This document shows, piece after piece, positions 51,931 through 61,523 of a DNA stretch of 64,000 bases (position 1 is the first letter of the stretch; each line of letters starts with the position of its first letter). Below the pieces are notes generated by a model that saw only the letters and a list, made by a program, of their open reading frames with translations, was not told where the DNA came from and made no database searches. Location of the stretch: assembly GCF_018531445.1 (NCBI RefSeq), contig NZ_JAHDTH010000012.1, positions 1 through 64,000 of the forward strand. Reading direction: 5' to 3'. Both the position numbers and the translations under genes were made by a program. Source of the DNA: Pseudonocardia lacus (GTDB lineage: Bacteria > Actinomycetota > Actinomycetes > Mycobacteriales > Pseudonocardiaceae).

Positions 51931-53301
51931 TCAGTCAACAACGCGGGTGGCGAGGGCGGAGTCGAGCCCGGCGTCGGTGGCCAGGCGGGTGGCGAGCTCC
52001 CGGGCGCGGGGGAGGAGGGCGGGGACGTCGACACCGGTGACCCGGCCGTCGACGACGACCGGCTCCCCGTCGACCCACACCCGCGCCACGTCCCGGACGG
52101 ACGCGCAGTAGACCAGCTTCTGGTACGGGTCGTGGATATTGGCCAGCGAAGGGCTGTGCTCGGGCAGCCAGACCAGGTCGGCGGCCTTGCCCGGCTCCAG
52201 GCTGCCGATCTCGGCGGCCATGCCCAGCGCGGTGGCGCCGCCGATCGTGGCCATGCGCACGACGTCGCGGGCGGTGATGGCGGTGGCCTGCAGGTGGTGC
52301 ACCTTCTGCAGCAGGGCCGCGGTCTTCATGGTCCCCAGCATGTCCTGGCTGTCGTTGCTGGCCGGCCCGTCCAGGCCGAGGCCGACGGTGACGCCCTCGC
52401 GGCGCAGCCGGGGGACCGGGCACACGCCGGAGGCCAGGACCATGTTCGACACGGGGTTGTGGGCGACGGCGACGTCGCGCCTGCGGAGGACCGCGATGTC
52501 GTCGTCGTCGAGCCAGACGCAGTGCGCGGCCACGGTCTGGCCGTCGAGCAGCCCGGCGCGCTCGGCGTAGGCGATGGCGGCCGCCCCGCGGGTGACCCGG
52601 CACTGGGTCACCTCCTCGCGGACCTCGTGCAGGTGGACGTGCAGCCGGCCGGTGTCGGCGACCAGGCGCGCGGTCGCCGCGACCAGGTCGTCGGACGACT
52701 CGGGCACCGTGGCCAGCCCGACCCGGAACCGGCTGCGCCGCGATGCCGCCGCGGCGGCGGCCAGCGCCTCGTGCTCGGCGAGGATCGGCGCGAGCGGGCG
52801 GGGGCCGGGGGTGTCGGCAGCGCCGAAGCTGACGTCGCCGCGCAGCCCGAGCCGCTCCAGCCCGTCGACCACCCCGGGGGTGACGGGCTCGGCGCGGGGG
52901 GCGAAGCAGAACATGTCGGCGACCGTCGTGACCCCGGACAGCGCCATCTCCGCGCCCCGCAGCAGCGTCCCCACCAGCGCGATCTCGCGCGTGATGTGCG
53001 GCTCGATCGGCCCGACGACCTGTGCGAACCACTCCCAGAGCGTGTGCGTCTCGCCGATCCCGGACACCAGGCCCTCGGAGAAGTGGCCGTGGCAGCTGAC
53101 GAAGCCGGGAACCAGGATGCCGCTGCCGTCACCGACGACCCCGACGTCCGGGGCGGCCGCCCGCAGCCGCTCGAACGCGTCGACGGCGGCGATCCGCCCG
53201 CCCCGCACGAGCACCGCGCCGTCGCGCAGTTCGCCGGCCGGGCCGCAGGTGAGCACGTGCCGGGCGCGAACGAGGATGTCCGGCGGCAGGTCGTGGTCCA
53301 T
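51931..53301 (-). CDS. Amidohydrolase, TRZ/ATZ/MtaD type
   Basis: The 456-residue metal hydrolase has the HxH motif in VSCHGHFSEG (about 69-78), further metal or substrate residues in RLHVHLHEV and VAAHCVWLD, and the catalytic Asp in VGLGLDGPASNDSQD. It matches the guanine-deaminase/SAH-deaminase/chlorohydrolase group; the exact substrate is not certain. Its ATG start at 53301 is clear. It shares the direction of the gal operon, upstream of it, but is separated from it by the operator region. Confidence 0.9.
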   Translation of the reverse strand: MDHDLPPDILVRARHVLTCGPAGELRDGAVLVRGGRIAAVDAFERLRAAAPDVGVVGDGSGILVPGFVSCHGHFSEGLVSGIGETHTLWEWFAQVVGPIEPHITREIALVGTLLRGAEMALSGVTTVADMFCFAPRAEPVTPGVVDGLERLGLRGDVSFGAADTPGPRPLAPILAEHEALAAAAAASRRSRFRVGLATVPESSDDLVAATARLVADTGRLHVHLHEVREEVTQCRVTRGAAAIAYAERAGLLDGQTVAAHCVWLDDDDIAVLRRRDVAVAHNPVSNMVLASGVCPVPRLRREGVTVGLGLDGPASNDSQDMLGTMKTAALLQKVHHLQATAITARDVVRMATIGGATALGMAAEIGSLEPGKAADLVWLPEHSPSLANIHDPYQKLVYCASVRDVARVWVDGEPVVVDGRVTGVDVPALLPRARELATRLATDAGLDSALATRVVD

Positions 53302-53468
53302 CGGGGTGAGCGTAGCGGCGCGTCGGGGGCGACACGCCGGTCCGCGACCCGACCCCGGCGACCGCCACCTGACCCCCATCGTGTAGTCAGGCCGAGCCGC
53401 TCGGTGAGCGATCATTGGGCTGTCGCGCGGAGGGCCGACGGCCGCACGACCGACACGAGGACGGTGCC

Positions 53469-54089
53469 ATGGGCCTGGCCAGAGCTCCCCGCCGGCTCGG
53501 TCACGCACGCCCGGCCCCGCTGCTCTTCGCGGCCGTCTGCCTGCTCGCGCTGGCCGGCTGCGCGGCCAGCGCCCCGGTGCCCACCGCGCCCGCCGCCGAC
53601 CCCGTCGACCCGGCGCCCGTCGTCCTGGCGCCGGCCGCGCTGCTGCCCGACCAGCCCGTCCCGGAACCCGTCGAGCCGGTGGTGCTCACCCTCACCGGGA
53701 GGATCGGCACCACCAACGACGGCAGCGCGCTGGCGCTCGACCCGCCGACGCTCGACCGGTTGGGGCGGGTCCGGGTGACGCTGTTCGAGCCGTGGGTCAA
53801 GCAGACGCTCAACTTCGAGGGCGTCTGGCTCGACGACCTGCTGGAGGTGGCCCGCGTCGACCCGCAGGCCCGCTCGGTGCACATCACCGCGCTCGACGAC
53901 TACCAGATCGACCTGGCGATCTCCGACGTGATGGCGGGCGGCGTGCTGCTGGCGACGCGCAGCGGCGGGGGCGCGCCCATCCCGATCGAGGACGGCGGCC
54001 CGACGCGCATCGTCTACGTCGGTGGCGTCCCCGCGGGGGCCAGCGCCGACCAGTGGATCTGGAGCCTCTCCACGATCGACGTGAGATGA
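53469..54089 (+). CDS. Lipoprotein, oxidoreductase molybdopterin-binding-like fold
   Basis: The 206-residue protein has a lipoprotein signal (LLALAGCAAS, Cys at about residue 31), a proline-rich linker and a domain with VLTLTGRIGTTND, NFEGVWLDDLLEVARVDP, YQIDLAISDVM and IVYVGG. This resembles the Mo-pterin-binding 'oxidoreductase' fold, but the cofactor Cys is missing. It is probably an extracytoplasmic ligand-binding protein. Its stop overlaps the ATG of the GGDEF-EAL gene, so it may serve as input for that sensor. Confidence 0.8.
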   Translation: MGLARAPRRLGHARPAPLLFAAVCLLALAGCAASAPVPTAPAADPVDPAPVVLAPAALLPDQPVPEPVEPVVLTLTGRIGTTNDGSALALDPPTLDRLGRVRVTLFEPWVKQTLNFEGVWLDDLLEVARVDPQARSVHITALDDYQIDLAISDVMAGGVLLATRSGGGAPIPIEDGGPTRIVYVGGVPAGASADQWIWSLSTIDVR

Positions 54090-56071
54090 CCAGCCCCGAG
54101 CCGGCCCCGCGCTCCCGCCAGCCAGGGCCGCTGCGCGCCCTCGCCGTCCTGCTGACGGTCGCCATCATCGCGACGGCCACGTTCGTCGCCTCCAACGCGG
54201 TGCTGCTGCTGCGGGTCAACGCGCTGGCCCAGGCCACCCAGTCGCAGTCGCTGACCATGGCGAACACCCAGCGCGAGACGCTGCTGCTGCTCCAGCGCAT
54301 CACCGAGCTGGACGAGACCGGTGACGCGCCCGCCATCGAGGTGCAGCGCGGCCTGGCCTACCGCCAGATCAACGTGGCCATCGCCTCCTACCCGGAGGGC
54401 TCGCCGGAGGCCGTCGAGCTCGCCGAGGTCAAGGTGGCGCTGTCCCGCTTCCCCTGGGAGCGGCTGGCGGCCACCGGCGCCGCCGACGAGTCGCTGCGGC
54501 GGCTGGCGACGGCGCTCGTGTCGAAGTCGGAGAAGCGCCTGCACGGCATGCACGTCGAGCAGGAGCAGGGCTTCTACGCGACCACGACCACCCTGCTGGA
54601 CACCGGCCAGCGCGGCCAGGTGAGCTCGGTGGTGCTGGTCGTCCTGCTGCTCGGGCTGTGCTGGACGCTGGTGGCACGGGTGACCCGGCGCAGCCGCAGC
54701 GCCCTCGCCGTGGCCAACGACCAGCTCTACCACCAGGCCAACCACGACTCGCTGACCGACCTGCCCAACCGGGCCCTGCTGATCCGGCGGTTGCGCGCGG
54801 CGCTGGAGGCCAGCCCCGACGCCGTGTCCGTGCTGCTGATCGACCTGGACGGGTTCAAGAACGTCAACGACACCCTGGGCCACCCCGCGGGCGACGAGCT
54901 GCTGCGGATCGCCGCGCGGAGGCTGGAGGGCTGCGTGCGCGACGGCGACACCGCCGCGCGCCTGGGCGGCGACGAGTTCGCCGTGCTCAGCGTGGCCCGC
55001 TCGCCGTCCGGCGCGCCCGCGCCCACCCCGGACGGCCACGGGCTGCTGGTGGGGGAGCGGATCGTGGACGTGCTGCACCGGCCCTACCGGGTGGCGGGCC
55101 AGGACGTGCGGGTCAGCGCGAGCATCGGCGTCACCCGCGGCCACGGCGGCGCCTCCGCCGAGGACCTCATCCGCGACGCCGACATCGCCATGTACGCGGC
55201 CAAGAACACGGGGAAGGGCCGGGTCGCGGAGTTCGACCCGGAGATGCGGACGAGGGCGTCGCTGCGCACCGGCATGCAGCAGGAGCTCGCCGAGGCCGTC
55301 GAGCTGGGCCAGATCGAGGCGCACTTCCAGCCGATCATCGACCTGCACACGCTGCGCCCCACCACGCTGGAGGCGCTGGCCCGCTGGCGCCCCGACGGGC
55401 GCGCGCAGGTGTCGGCCGAGGAGTTCATCGCCATCGCCGAGGAGACCGGCACCATCAGCGAGATCGGCCGCGTGGTGCTGCGCTCGGCGTGCCGGGAGGC
55501 CATGTGCTGGCGCGCGCTCCCGGGCCACGGCGAGCTGTCGGTCTCGGTCAACGTGTCGATGCACCAGCTGCTGTCCGGGCGGCTCACCGCCGACGTCGAG
55601 GGTGCGCTTGCCGAGAGCGGCCTCCCCGCGGCCGCGCTGATCCTGGAGATCACCGAGAGCGCCTCGCTGGAGGACGCCGACCGGGTGAAGGCGGAGATCT
55701 CCGGGCTGCGCGCGTCCGGGGTGCGGATCGCGGTCGACGACTTCGGTTCCGGCTACTCGTCGCTGTCGTGCCTGATGCGCCTGCCCGCCGACCTGCTCAA
55801 GATCGACCGGACGCTGCTCGACTTCGTCACCACCCGCGACGGCTCGCTGGTCAAGGCGGTCGCCGAACTCGGCCGCACCCTCGGCCTGCTGGTGGTCGTC
55901 GAGGGCGTGGAGACCCCGGACCACCTCGCCCGCGCCCGCGAGGCCGCCTGCGACGCCGCCCAGGGCTTCCACTTCGCCCGCCCGATGCCACCGGCCGACG
56001 TCCCCGCCTACCTGGCGGGCTGGTCCGTCCCCCACCGGGCGGGCCAGGGCGCCGGCTCCGCCCGCGGCTGA
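54086..56071 (+). CDS. Membrane GGDEF-EAL protein (cyclic di-GMP turnover)
   Basis: The 661-residue protein has a transmembrane helix at about 19-42, an extracytoplasmic helical sensor (about 45-175), a second helix at about 178-198, a GGDEF domain with RLGGDEFAVLS and a full EAL domain with TLEALARWRP, EITESASLED, DDFGSGYSSLS and VVEGVE. Both catalytic motifs are intact, so it could both make and degrade c-di-GMP, with net direction set by the sensor. It is coupled by a 4-base overlap to the lipoprotein gene, its likely periplasmic partner. Confidence 0.93.
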   Translation: MTSPEPAPRSRQPGPLRALAVLLTVAIIATATFVASNAVLLLRVNALAQATQSQSLTMANTQRETLLLLQRITELDETGDAPAIEVQRGLAYRQINVAIASYPEGSPEAVELAEVKVALSRFPWERLAATGAADESLRRLATALVSKSEKRLHGMHVEQEQGFYATTTTLLDTGQRGQVSSVVLVVLLLGLCWTLVARVTRRSRSALAVANDQLYHQANHDSLTDLPNRALLIRRLRAALEASPDAVSVLLIDLDGFKNVNDTLGHPAGDELLRIAARRLEGCVRDGDTAARLGGDEFAVLSVARSPSGAPAPTPDGHGLLVGERIVDVLHRPYRVAGQDVRVSASIGVTRGHGGASAEDLIRDADIAMYAAKNTGKGRVAEFDPEMRTRASLRTGMQQELAEAVELGQIEAHFQPIIDLHTLRPTTLEALARWRPDGRAQVSAEEFIAIAEETGTISEIGRVVLRSACREAMCWRALPGHGELSVSVNVSMHQLLSGRLTADVEGALAESGLPAAALILEITESASLEDADRVKAEISGLRASGVRIAVDDFGSGYSSLSCLMRLPADLLKIDRTLLDFVTTRDGSLVKAVAELGRTLGLLVVVEGVETPDHLARAREAACDAAQGFHFARPMPPADVPAYLAGWSVPHRAGQGAGSARG

Positions 56072-56074
56072 CCG

Positions 56075-56296
56075 TCAGCGGCGGGTGCCGTTCGGCGAGC
56101 TCGCGCCCGACTCGGCCTCGTGCCGCCCACCGGTGAGCTGCTCCTCGACCCGCGCCCGCACGACCCCCGCCGCCCCCTGCACCGCCGGGTGGTCGGCGAT
56201 GCGCTCGTAGGTGCGCCGCAGCTGCTCGTAGCGCTCATGGCCCGCCTTGGCACCCAGCACGTAGCCGACAGCCGCGCCCAGCAAGAACTTCCACAT
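56075..56296 (-). CDS. Small glycine-zipper membrane protein (YtxH-like)
   Basis: The 73-residue protein starts MWKFLLGAAVGYVLGAKAGH, a transmembrane helix with a GxxxG-like pattern, then a charged helix (YEQLRRTYERIADHPAVQG) and a polar tail. This is the pattern of YtxH-domain/general-stress proteins. It converges on the GGDEF-EAL gene with only three bases between. No function is known; a membrane structural role is likely. Confidence 0.75.
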   Translation of the reverse strand: MWKFLLGAAVGYVLGAKAGHERYEQLRRTYERIADHPAVQGAAGVVRARVEEQLTGGRHEAESGASSPNGTRR

Positions 56297-56444
56297 GACG
56301 CCTCCCGGCTCCACTACCTGGTCGCCGCCCATCCTGCCGCAGGCCCGTGGCGGGTGCGCGCGGCGGGCAGGGGGGTCGATATCCCGGTGGAGGGGGTGCG
56401 CTAGAGTTCATACCGCCAACGGGGCGAGTCCCCGGAACAGACGG

Positions 56445-56517
56445 TCCTCCGTAGCTCAATTGGCAGAGCATGCGACTGTTAATCGCAGGGTTGTTGGTTC
56501 GAGTCCAACCGGAGGAG
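56445..56517 (+). tRNA. tRNA-Asn (anticodon GTT)
   Basis: A full 73-base cloverleaf: acceptor TCCTCCG/CGGAGGA with G discriminator, D arm TAGCTCAATTGGCAGAGCA, anticodon stem TGCGA/TCGCA with loop CTGTTAA (GTT at 56478-56480), and T arm GTTGG-TTCGAGT-CCAAC. No CCA is encoded. The integrase gene is the next feature, 72 bases downstream, so this is the likely chromosomal attachment site of the island. Confidence 0.97.
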
Positions 56518-56589
56518 CTTCTCTCCCAGGTCAGAGCGTTATAGCTCGATCTTCGTGGTGATCGATCCACCGTTTACCCACCACTTTCG

Positions 56590-57759
56590 TCAGGGCCCAC
56601 CTCCTCGCGCGGCTCGGTGGGCGCGATCGAGCGCGTCTGCTGCTTCCCGGCCGCCGGCGCGTCGGCCCATGTAGCGGTCCTGGGTCATGGACACCTTCGC
56701 GTGGCCGAGCTGGTCGGCGATCTGGCGGGCGGATAGGCCGGCGCGGTCGAGTTCGGTGGCGGCGGTCTTGCGGAACACGTGGCTGGTGACCCATGCGAAC
56801 TCGGCGGAGCCGCGGGCGTGGCGGAGGTCGCGGGAGGTGTTCGACGGGTCACGCCAGCCGCCGATGGAGTCGGGGAAGACAGGCCCTCGCGTTCCGTTGG
56901 CGAGTTGGCGGCGGCGGAGCATGTCGATCGCGAACGCGGGCAGCGGCAGCGTCCGGGCACCGGCGAGGCTCTTGGTCGATTTGCGGATCAGGCCGGTGCC
57001 TTTGATCCGGATGACGGTGTGGTCGACGTGCACGACGCCGGCGTCGAGGTCGATGTCGTCCCAGTGCACGGCGAGTGCCTCGCCGATTCGGACGCCGGTG
57101 GCGAGCATCCACTCGCACAGGTCGGGTAGGTCCTTGCGGACAGCGTCCTGGTCCGCCTTCAACCGCTCGATCCACTCGGTCCGTTCGTCCGGCGTGAGGG
57201 CACGCGGGGGTCGTGCCGGGCGGCTGGTGATCCGGGCGATGTCGCGGACCGGATTGGCGGTGATCGCGCCGTGGCGGACGGCGATGCCGAAGACGCCGGA
57301 GACGACCGTGCGGGCGAGCTTGGCGGTAGCGGCGCCGCGGTGGATCCGGATGTCCTGGACGAACTTGTCGAGCCGCGGGACAGTCAGCTCGCCGAGGCGC
57401 AGCTCCCCGATGGCGGGTAACACGTGGGTCGTGAGGGTGGCCCGGTAGAGCTGGGCGGTGCTCGGCGAGCGCTGACCCTGGGCGGCGAGTTCGTCGATGG
57501 TGCTGATCCACTTCTCGGCTGCGACGCGGAACCGGGACTCCCCGGAGAGGCTGCCGGCTGCGCCGTGGCTGGCGCGGTCGCGCAGGTGCTCCTTCAGGCG
57601 GTTCTTCGCGGCCGTGGCGCTGCGACCGGTTCGTTCGATCTTGCGGGTGACGCCGTCGTGGTCCCGGAAGCGGGCGAAGGCGCGGTAGCCGGAGCCGTCG
57701 GCCAGCTTCTGGGTGGTGATCGCCCCGTAGGTGCCGATCGGCAGCGGTGGCCGCGGCAT
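56590..57759 (-). CDS. int: Tyrosine-type site-specific recombinase (island integrase)
   Basis: The 389-residue protein has an arm-binding N-terminal domain (about 5-65; AITTQKLADGSGYRAFARFR), a SAM-like core-binding domain (about 75-170) and a catalytic domain with R224 (ATGVRIGEAL), K263, H327 and R330 (HVFRKTA), H353 (LGHAKVSMTQ) and nucleophile Y363 (DRYMGR). All catalytic residues are present. It faces tRNA-Asn, its likely target, and its start is six bases from the excisionase stop. Confidence 0.96.
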   Translation of the reverse strand: MPRPPLPIGTYGAITTQKLADGSGYRAFARFRDHDGVTRKIERTGRSATAAKNRLKEHLRDRASHGAAGSLSGESRFRVAAEKWISTIDELAAQGQRSPSTAQLYRATLTTHVLPAIGELRLGELTVPRLDKFVQDIRIHRGAATAKLARTVVSGVFGIAVRHGAITANPVRDIARITSRPARPPRALTPDERTEWIERLKADQDAVRKDLPDLCEWMLATGVRIGEALAVHWDDIDLDAGVVHVDHTVIRIKGTGLIRKSTKSLAGARTLPLPAFAIDMLRRRQLANGTRGPVFPDSIGGWRDPSNTSRDLRHARGSAEFAWVTSHVFRKTAATELDRAGLSARQIADQLGHAKVSMTQDRYMGRRAGGREAADALDRAHRAARGGGP

Positions 57760-57765
57760 CGCCGG

Positions 57766-57954
57766 TCAGGAGGACTTGCGCAACTGGCTGTCGAACCAGT
57801 CGCGGACATCCTGAGGCCGGTAGCGGACGTAGCGGCCGACGCGGGTGCCCTTCGGGCCGTAGCCGGTCTGGCGCCAGTGGTAGACCGTCATCACCGGGAC
57901 ACCGAGGTAGTCGGCGACCTCGTGCACACCCCACAGCTGATCCTGTCCTCGCAC
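57766..57954 (-). CDS. xis: Excisionase-like HTH_17 protein
   Basis: The 62-residue protein has the MerR-like helix-turn-helix of excisionases: LWGVHEVADYLGVPVMTVYH, then TGYGPKGTRVGRYVRYRPQD and VRDWFDSQL. GTG 57954 follows GGAGG by eight bases and gives the usual length; a longer frame upstream is unsupported. It probably binds the att arm sites and steers the integrase toward excision. It is the upstream gene of the xis-int pair. Confidence 0.87.
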   Translation of the reverse strand: MRGQDQLWGVHEVADYLGVPVMTVYHWRQTGYGPKGTRVGRYVRYRPQDVRDWFDSQLRKSS

Positions 57955-58253
57955 CCCGCGACCTCCACCCGGTCCTTCATCCCGCTCGCACTGCCGGGAC
58001 GGTCCCGCCAGAAGCGTTCGGACTCGTGGTCGGAGGTGCACTGAGCTGCTACTCCGGCGCGAACACGAACCAGCCACACCGCAGCGGAGGAACGGATCGC
58101 TCCGGCCACTCTTGGCTACGGTGAAGCCCGTTGTGGTCCTACCGACGCGTTCTCATCGGGACGTGCTCAACGGCGTGGTCGGTGTGTGATCGCGGCATTG
58201 TCGTGGTGGCTGCCCGAGCCCCCGAAGTATGACTAGGCGGGGCATGGACAGGC
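57955..58253. other. Gene-free spacer between xis and hsdR
   Basis: About 300 bases without a convincing coding frame, repeat or known regulator site. It should hold the xis-int promoter on the reverse strand and the 3' end of the hsdR transcript, but no clear -10/-35 pair or terminator was recognised. Confidence 0.5.
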
Positions 58254-61200
58254 TCAGCCGTTGCGGTCGACGTAGCGAGGCGCGAGCTGCTCCATCTGCT
58301 CGATCACGAGCTTGATCGCGGCGGGCTGCTTGTCCGGCGGGTAGCCGTGCCGGACCAGCAGCCGCTTGATCGACGATCGGAGTTTCGCGCGCACATCGTC
58401 GCGCACGGTCCAGTCGGTGCGCACGTCTCGGCGCATAACGGCGACGAGGTCGCGTGCGATCTGGGCGAGCACGTCCTCGCCCTGGAGCAGGACGGCTGAG
58501 TCGTTCTGCGAGACGGCGTCGTAGAAGGCGAGCTGGTCGTCGTCGAGAGGGGGAGTGAAGCGGGCGCCGCGGGCGGCCTCGTCCCGGATCTCCTTGGCCA
58601 TCTCGATCAGCTCGGCGATCACCTGGGCCGCGGTGAGTTGCTCGTTCGCGTAGCGGTTCATGAGCTCGGTGACCCGTTCGGAGAACAAGCGCTCCCGGGC
58701 GATGTTGTTGCCGGTGGCGCGGCGAGACTCGCCGAGCACGTGCTTGCGCAGCGCCTCGATCGCCAGGTGCGGGTTCGTCGCCGCCTGCGCTCTCGCGAGG
58801 TAGGCCGGATTGAGCTCGCTCAGCTCGGGCTTGTCGAGGCCGGCGGCCGCGTAGATATCGAGCACCTCGCCGGTGGTGGTGCTGTCGCTGATGAGCGCAG
58901 CGAGCAGTCGGCTGACGTCCTCGGGGATCGGCTTGCCCTCGGCGCGGCGGGCGTCCGCGTCGAACTTGGCCATGTAGACGCGGACCAGCTCGTAGAACTG
59001 GACCTCCTGCAGGTAGGGGCTGAGCATCTCGGATGCCGCGCACAACGCCCACGCGGTGGTCAGCTGCCGGGTGAGCCGCCGGAACCGGTCGGCTAGCGTC
59101 TCCTCCCCGTCGTCGACCTTGTTGCCAGGGGTGGTCGGGTTCCGCAAGTAGCTGGTGGTCGCCAGGGCGGCCTTGTCGAACGCATCGGGCTGGCCGCGCT
59201 TGAGCCGGGCCTTCCAGTCGAACCCGGCGAGCGCGCCGCGGATCTGGTCGACGAGGTCGCGGAACAGCGCTTCGGCGTCGGCAACGCTGCGGCCCATCGG
59301 CCGGGTCTCCTGGTCGCGCGGGCTGTACTCAGCTAGCGCCTTCTGCAGGTTGTCGGCAAGAGGGGCGTAGCCGACGAGCAGGCCGCTGTCCTTGCCGCGG
59401 AACGTGCGGTTGACCCGGGCGAGGGTCTGCATCAGCAGCGCACCCTTGAGGGGGCGGTCGAGGTAGAGGGTGTGCAGCGGCGGCGAGTCGTACCCGGTCA
59501 ACATCATGTCCTTGACGATGACCAGTTCCAGCTCGTCGTCGGGGTCGCGCAGCCGCTCCTTGACCGTGGCGTTCTCCGACTCCTTCCGGACGTGCTCCTT
59601 GATGAGACCGGTGTCGGTGGCGTCGCCGGAGTAGACGACCTTGATTTTCCCGGTGGTGAGGTCCGGGGAGTGCCACTGCGGCCGCAGCGCAACGATCGCC
59701 GCGTACATGCGGGCGCAGATCTCCCGGGTGCCGCACACGATCAGCGCCTTGCCCGGCCCCTCGATCAGCGGCCGCATCCGTGTGCTGCGGGTCTCCCAGT
59801 GCGCCACGAGGTCGTCGGCGAGCAGGGCCAGGCGCTTCGGATCGCCGTAGACGGCGTTGACGACGGTCGTGCTCTTCTCGATCTGCGCGCGCTCGACGTC
59901 GTCGAGTCCGGCGGTGATCTCGTCGGCGGCGCGGTCGAGGTCCTCCTGGGTGACTCCCTTGTCCAGGCGCAGCTCGACCAACCGGGGCTCGAAGTAGACG
60001 GGCACGGTGGCGCCGTCCTCCACGGCGCGCGAGAGGTCGTAGACGTCGACGTAGTCGCCGAAGACCTCGCGGGTGTTGCGCTCGGCGTGCGAGATCGGGG
60101 TGCCGGTGAACGCGATCAGCGTGGCGTGCGGGAGCGCGTCCTTCAGGTGGCGGGCGTAGCCGTCGAGGTCGTCGTAGTGGCTACGGTGGGCCTCATCGAC
60201 GATCACGATGATGTTGCGCCGGTCTGACAGGGTGGGGTGAGCCAAGCCGGCGTCGCGCTCGTCCTTGCTGCGGCCGAACTTCTGCAGGGTGGTGAAGTAG
60301 ATGCCGCCCGTCGTGCGGTTGCTCAGCTCGTCGCGCAGCTCCGCGCGGCGGCGGATCTGCTTCGGTGCCTCGGGCAGCAGCAGGCTGGCGGCGAACCCGC
60401 TGAACAGCTGCCCGTCCAGCTCGGTGCGGTCGGTGATCACCACGACCGTGGGGTTGGCCAGCTCGGGAGCCCGCATGATCCGGTTGGTGTAGAGCTCCAT
60501 CTCCATCGACTTGCCCGAGCCCTGGGTGTGCCACACGACGCCGGCCTTCCCGTCGCTGCGGACGGCCGTAACAGTGGAACCGACGGCCTTGGCGACCGCG
60601 AAGTACTGGTGGGGCTTGGCGATCCGCTTGGCCAGCGCGCCTGCGCCCCCGTCGAACGCGGTATACCAGCGCAACAGCTGCAGGAACCGGCCCTGGTCGA
60701 ACACCCCGTGCAGGAGCAGTTCCAGCCCGGTGACGGGCTCGTCGCGCTCGTCGAGGCTGCCGGGCTCGACGACGGCGCCAGTGTCGTCAACGTTCCAGGG
60801 GGCGAAATGGTGCAGATGGGTGAACGGGGTGCCGTACCGAGCGGTCGCGCCGTCGGCGACGACCGTGAGCACGGCGAACCGGAACGCCTCCGGGAACTCC
60901 TGCACGTAGGTCCGCAGCTGCGCGTGCGCCGCCGCCACGTCGGCCGCTACGCTCCCGGCCTTCTTCAGCTCGATGATGCTGACCGGCATCCCATTGCAGA
61001 ACGCGACGATGTCGAACCGCCGGTGTGCGTCGAGCCGCCGCACCGTGACCTGGTTGGCCACCAGCCAGTCGTTGTCGGCGGGGTCGGGCGCCAGCAGCCG
61101 GATCGTCGGCGTGACCTCGTGGCCGGAGTCGTCGACGTACGTGACGCCGCGGTACCCGCCGACGAGCCAGTCGTGGACGCGGTGGTTCTCCGAGATCGGG

Positions 61201-61442
61201 TCGGTCGAGCGCAGCGCGATGATGTCGGCGTACGCCTGCTGCAGATACACGCCAGGGACGTGGGGGTTGAGCCGGCGCAGCGCGTCGAGCAGCCGCGGCG
61301 TGAGCACGAGGTCGTCCCAGCTCTGCCGCTCGCCGCTGCCCGGCGCGATCGACGACCCGGACACCGGTGTCCAGGACAGCTCGCCGAGTTCCTCCAGGGC
61401 GAGGGTCTCCCAGTCGGCCTCGGACATGCCGGCGTTCTTCAT
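58254..61442 (-). CDS. hsdR: Type I restriction enzyme R subunit
   Basis: The 1062-residue protein has the HsdR nuclease domain with RRFDIVAFCNGMPVSIIELKK (a PD-D/ExK-type site: D and E-x-K), then a helicase motor with Walker A WHTQGSGKSMEM, DEAH box VDEAHRSHYDD, ATLIAFTGTP, and motif VI region QTLARVNRTFRG. It should translocate DNA and cut unmodified DNA together with HsdM and HsdS. ATG 61442 follows AGGAGG by six bases. It is the last gene of the island's R-M operon. The yhcG-like pseudogene ends 81 bases upstream. Confidence 0.95.
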   Translation of the reverse strand: MKNAGMSEADWETLALEELGELSWTPVSGSSIAPGSGERQSWDDLVLTPRLLDALRRLNPHVPGVYLQQAYADIIALRSTDPISENHRVHDWLVGGYRGVTYVDDSGHEVTPTIRLLAPDPADNDWLVANQVTVRRLDAHRRFDIVAFCNGMPVSIIELKKAGSVAADVAAAHAQLRTYVQEFPEAFRFAVLTVVADGATARYGTPFTHLHHFAPWNVDDTGAVVEPGSLDERDEPVTGLELLLHGVFDQGRFLQLLRWYTAFDGGAGALAKRIAKPHQYFAVAKAVGSTVTAVRSDGKAGVVWHTQGSGKSMEMELYTNRIMRAPELANPTVVVITDRTELDGQLFSGFAASLLLPEAPKQIRRRAELRDELSNRTTGGIYFTTLQKFGRSKDERDAGLAHPTLSDRRNIIVIVDEAHRSHYDDLDGYARHLKDALPHATLIAFTGTPISHAERNTREVFGDYVDVYDLSRAVEDGATVPVYFEPRLVELRLDKGVTQEDLDRAADEITAGLDDVERAQIEKSTTVVNAVYGDPKRLALLADDLVAHWETRSTRMRPLIEGPGKALIVCGTREICARMYAAIVALRPQWHSPDLTTGKIKVVYSGDATDTGLIKEHVRKESENATVKERLRDPDDELELVIVKDMMLTGYDSPPLHTLYLDRPLKGALLMQTLARVNRTFRGKDSGLLVGYAPLADNLQKALAEYSPRDQETRPMGRSVADAEALFRDLVDQIRGALAGFDWKARLKRGQPDAFDKAALATTSYLRNPTTPGNKVDDGEETLADRFRRLTRQLTTAWALCAASEMLSPYLQEVQFYELVRVYMAKFDADARRAEGKPIPEDVSRLLAALISDSTTTGEVLDIYAAAGLDKPELSELNPAYLARAQAATNPHLAIEALRKHVLGESRRATGNNIARERLFSERVTELMNRYANEQLTAAQVIAELIEMAKEIRDEAARGARFTPPLDDDQLAFYDAVSQNDSAVLLQGEDVLAQIARDLVAVMRRDVRTDWTVRDDVRAKLRSSIKRLLVRHGYPPDKQPAAIKLVIEQMEQLAPRYVDRNG

Positions 61443-61523
61443 CGTGGACCTCCTGGTCGGTGGGGGCCGACGGTAGGAAGACGACCGCCGCCCGTGCACG
61501 CCCGTGACCGATAAGGGGATCTA

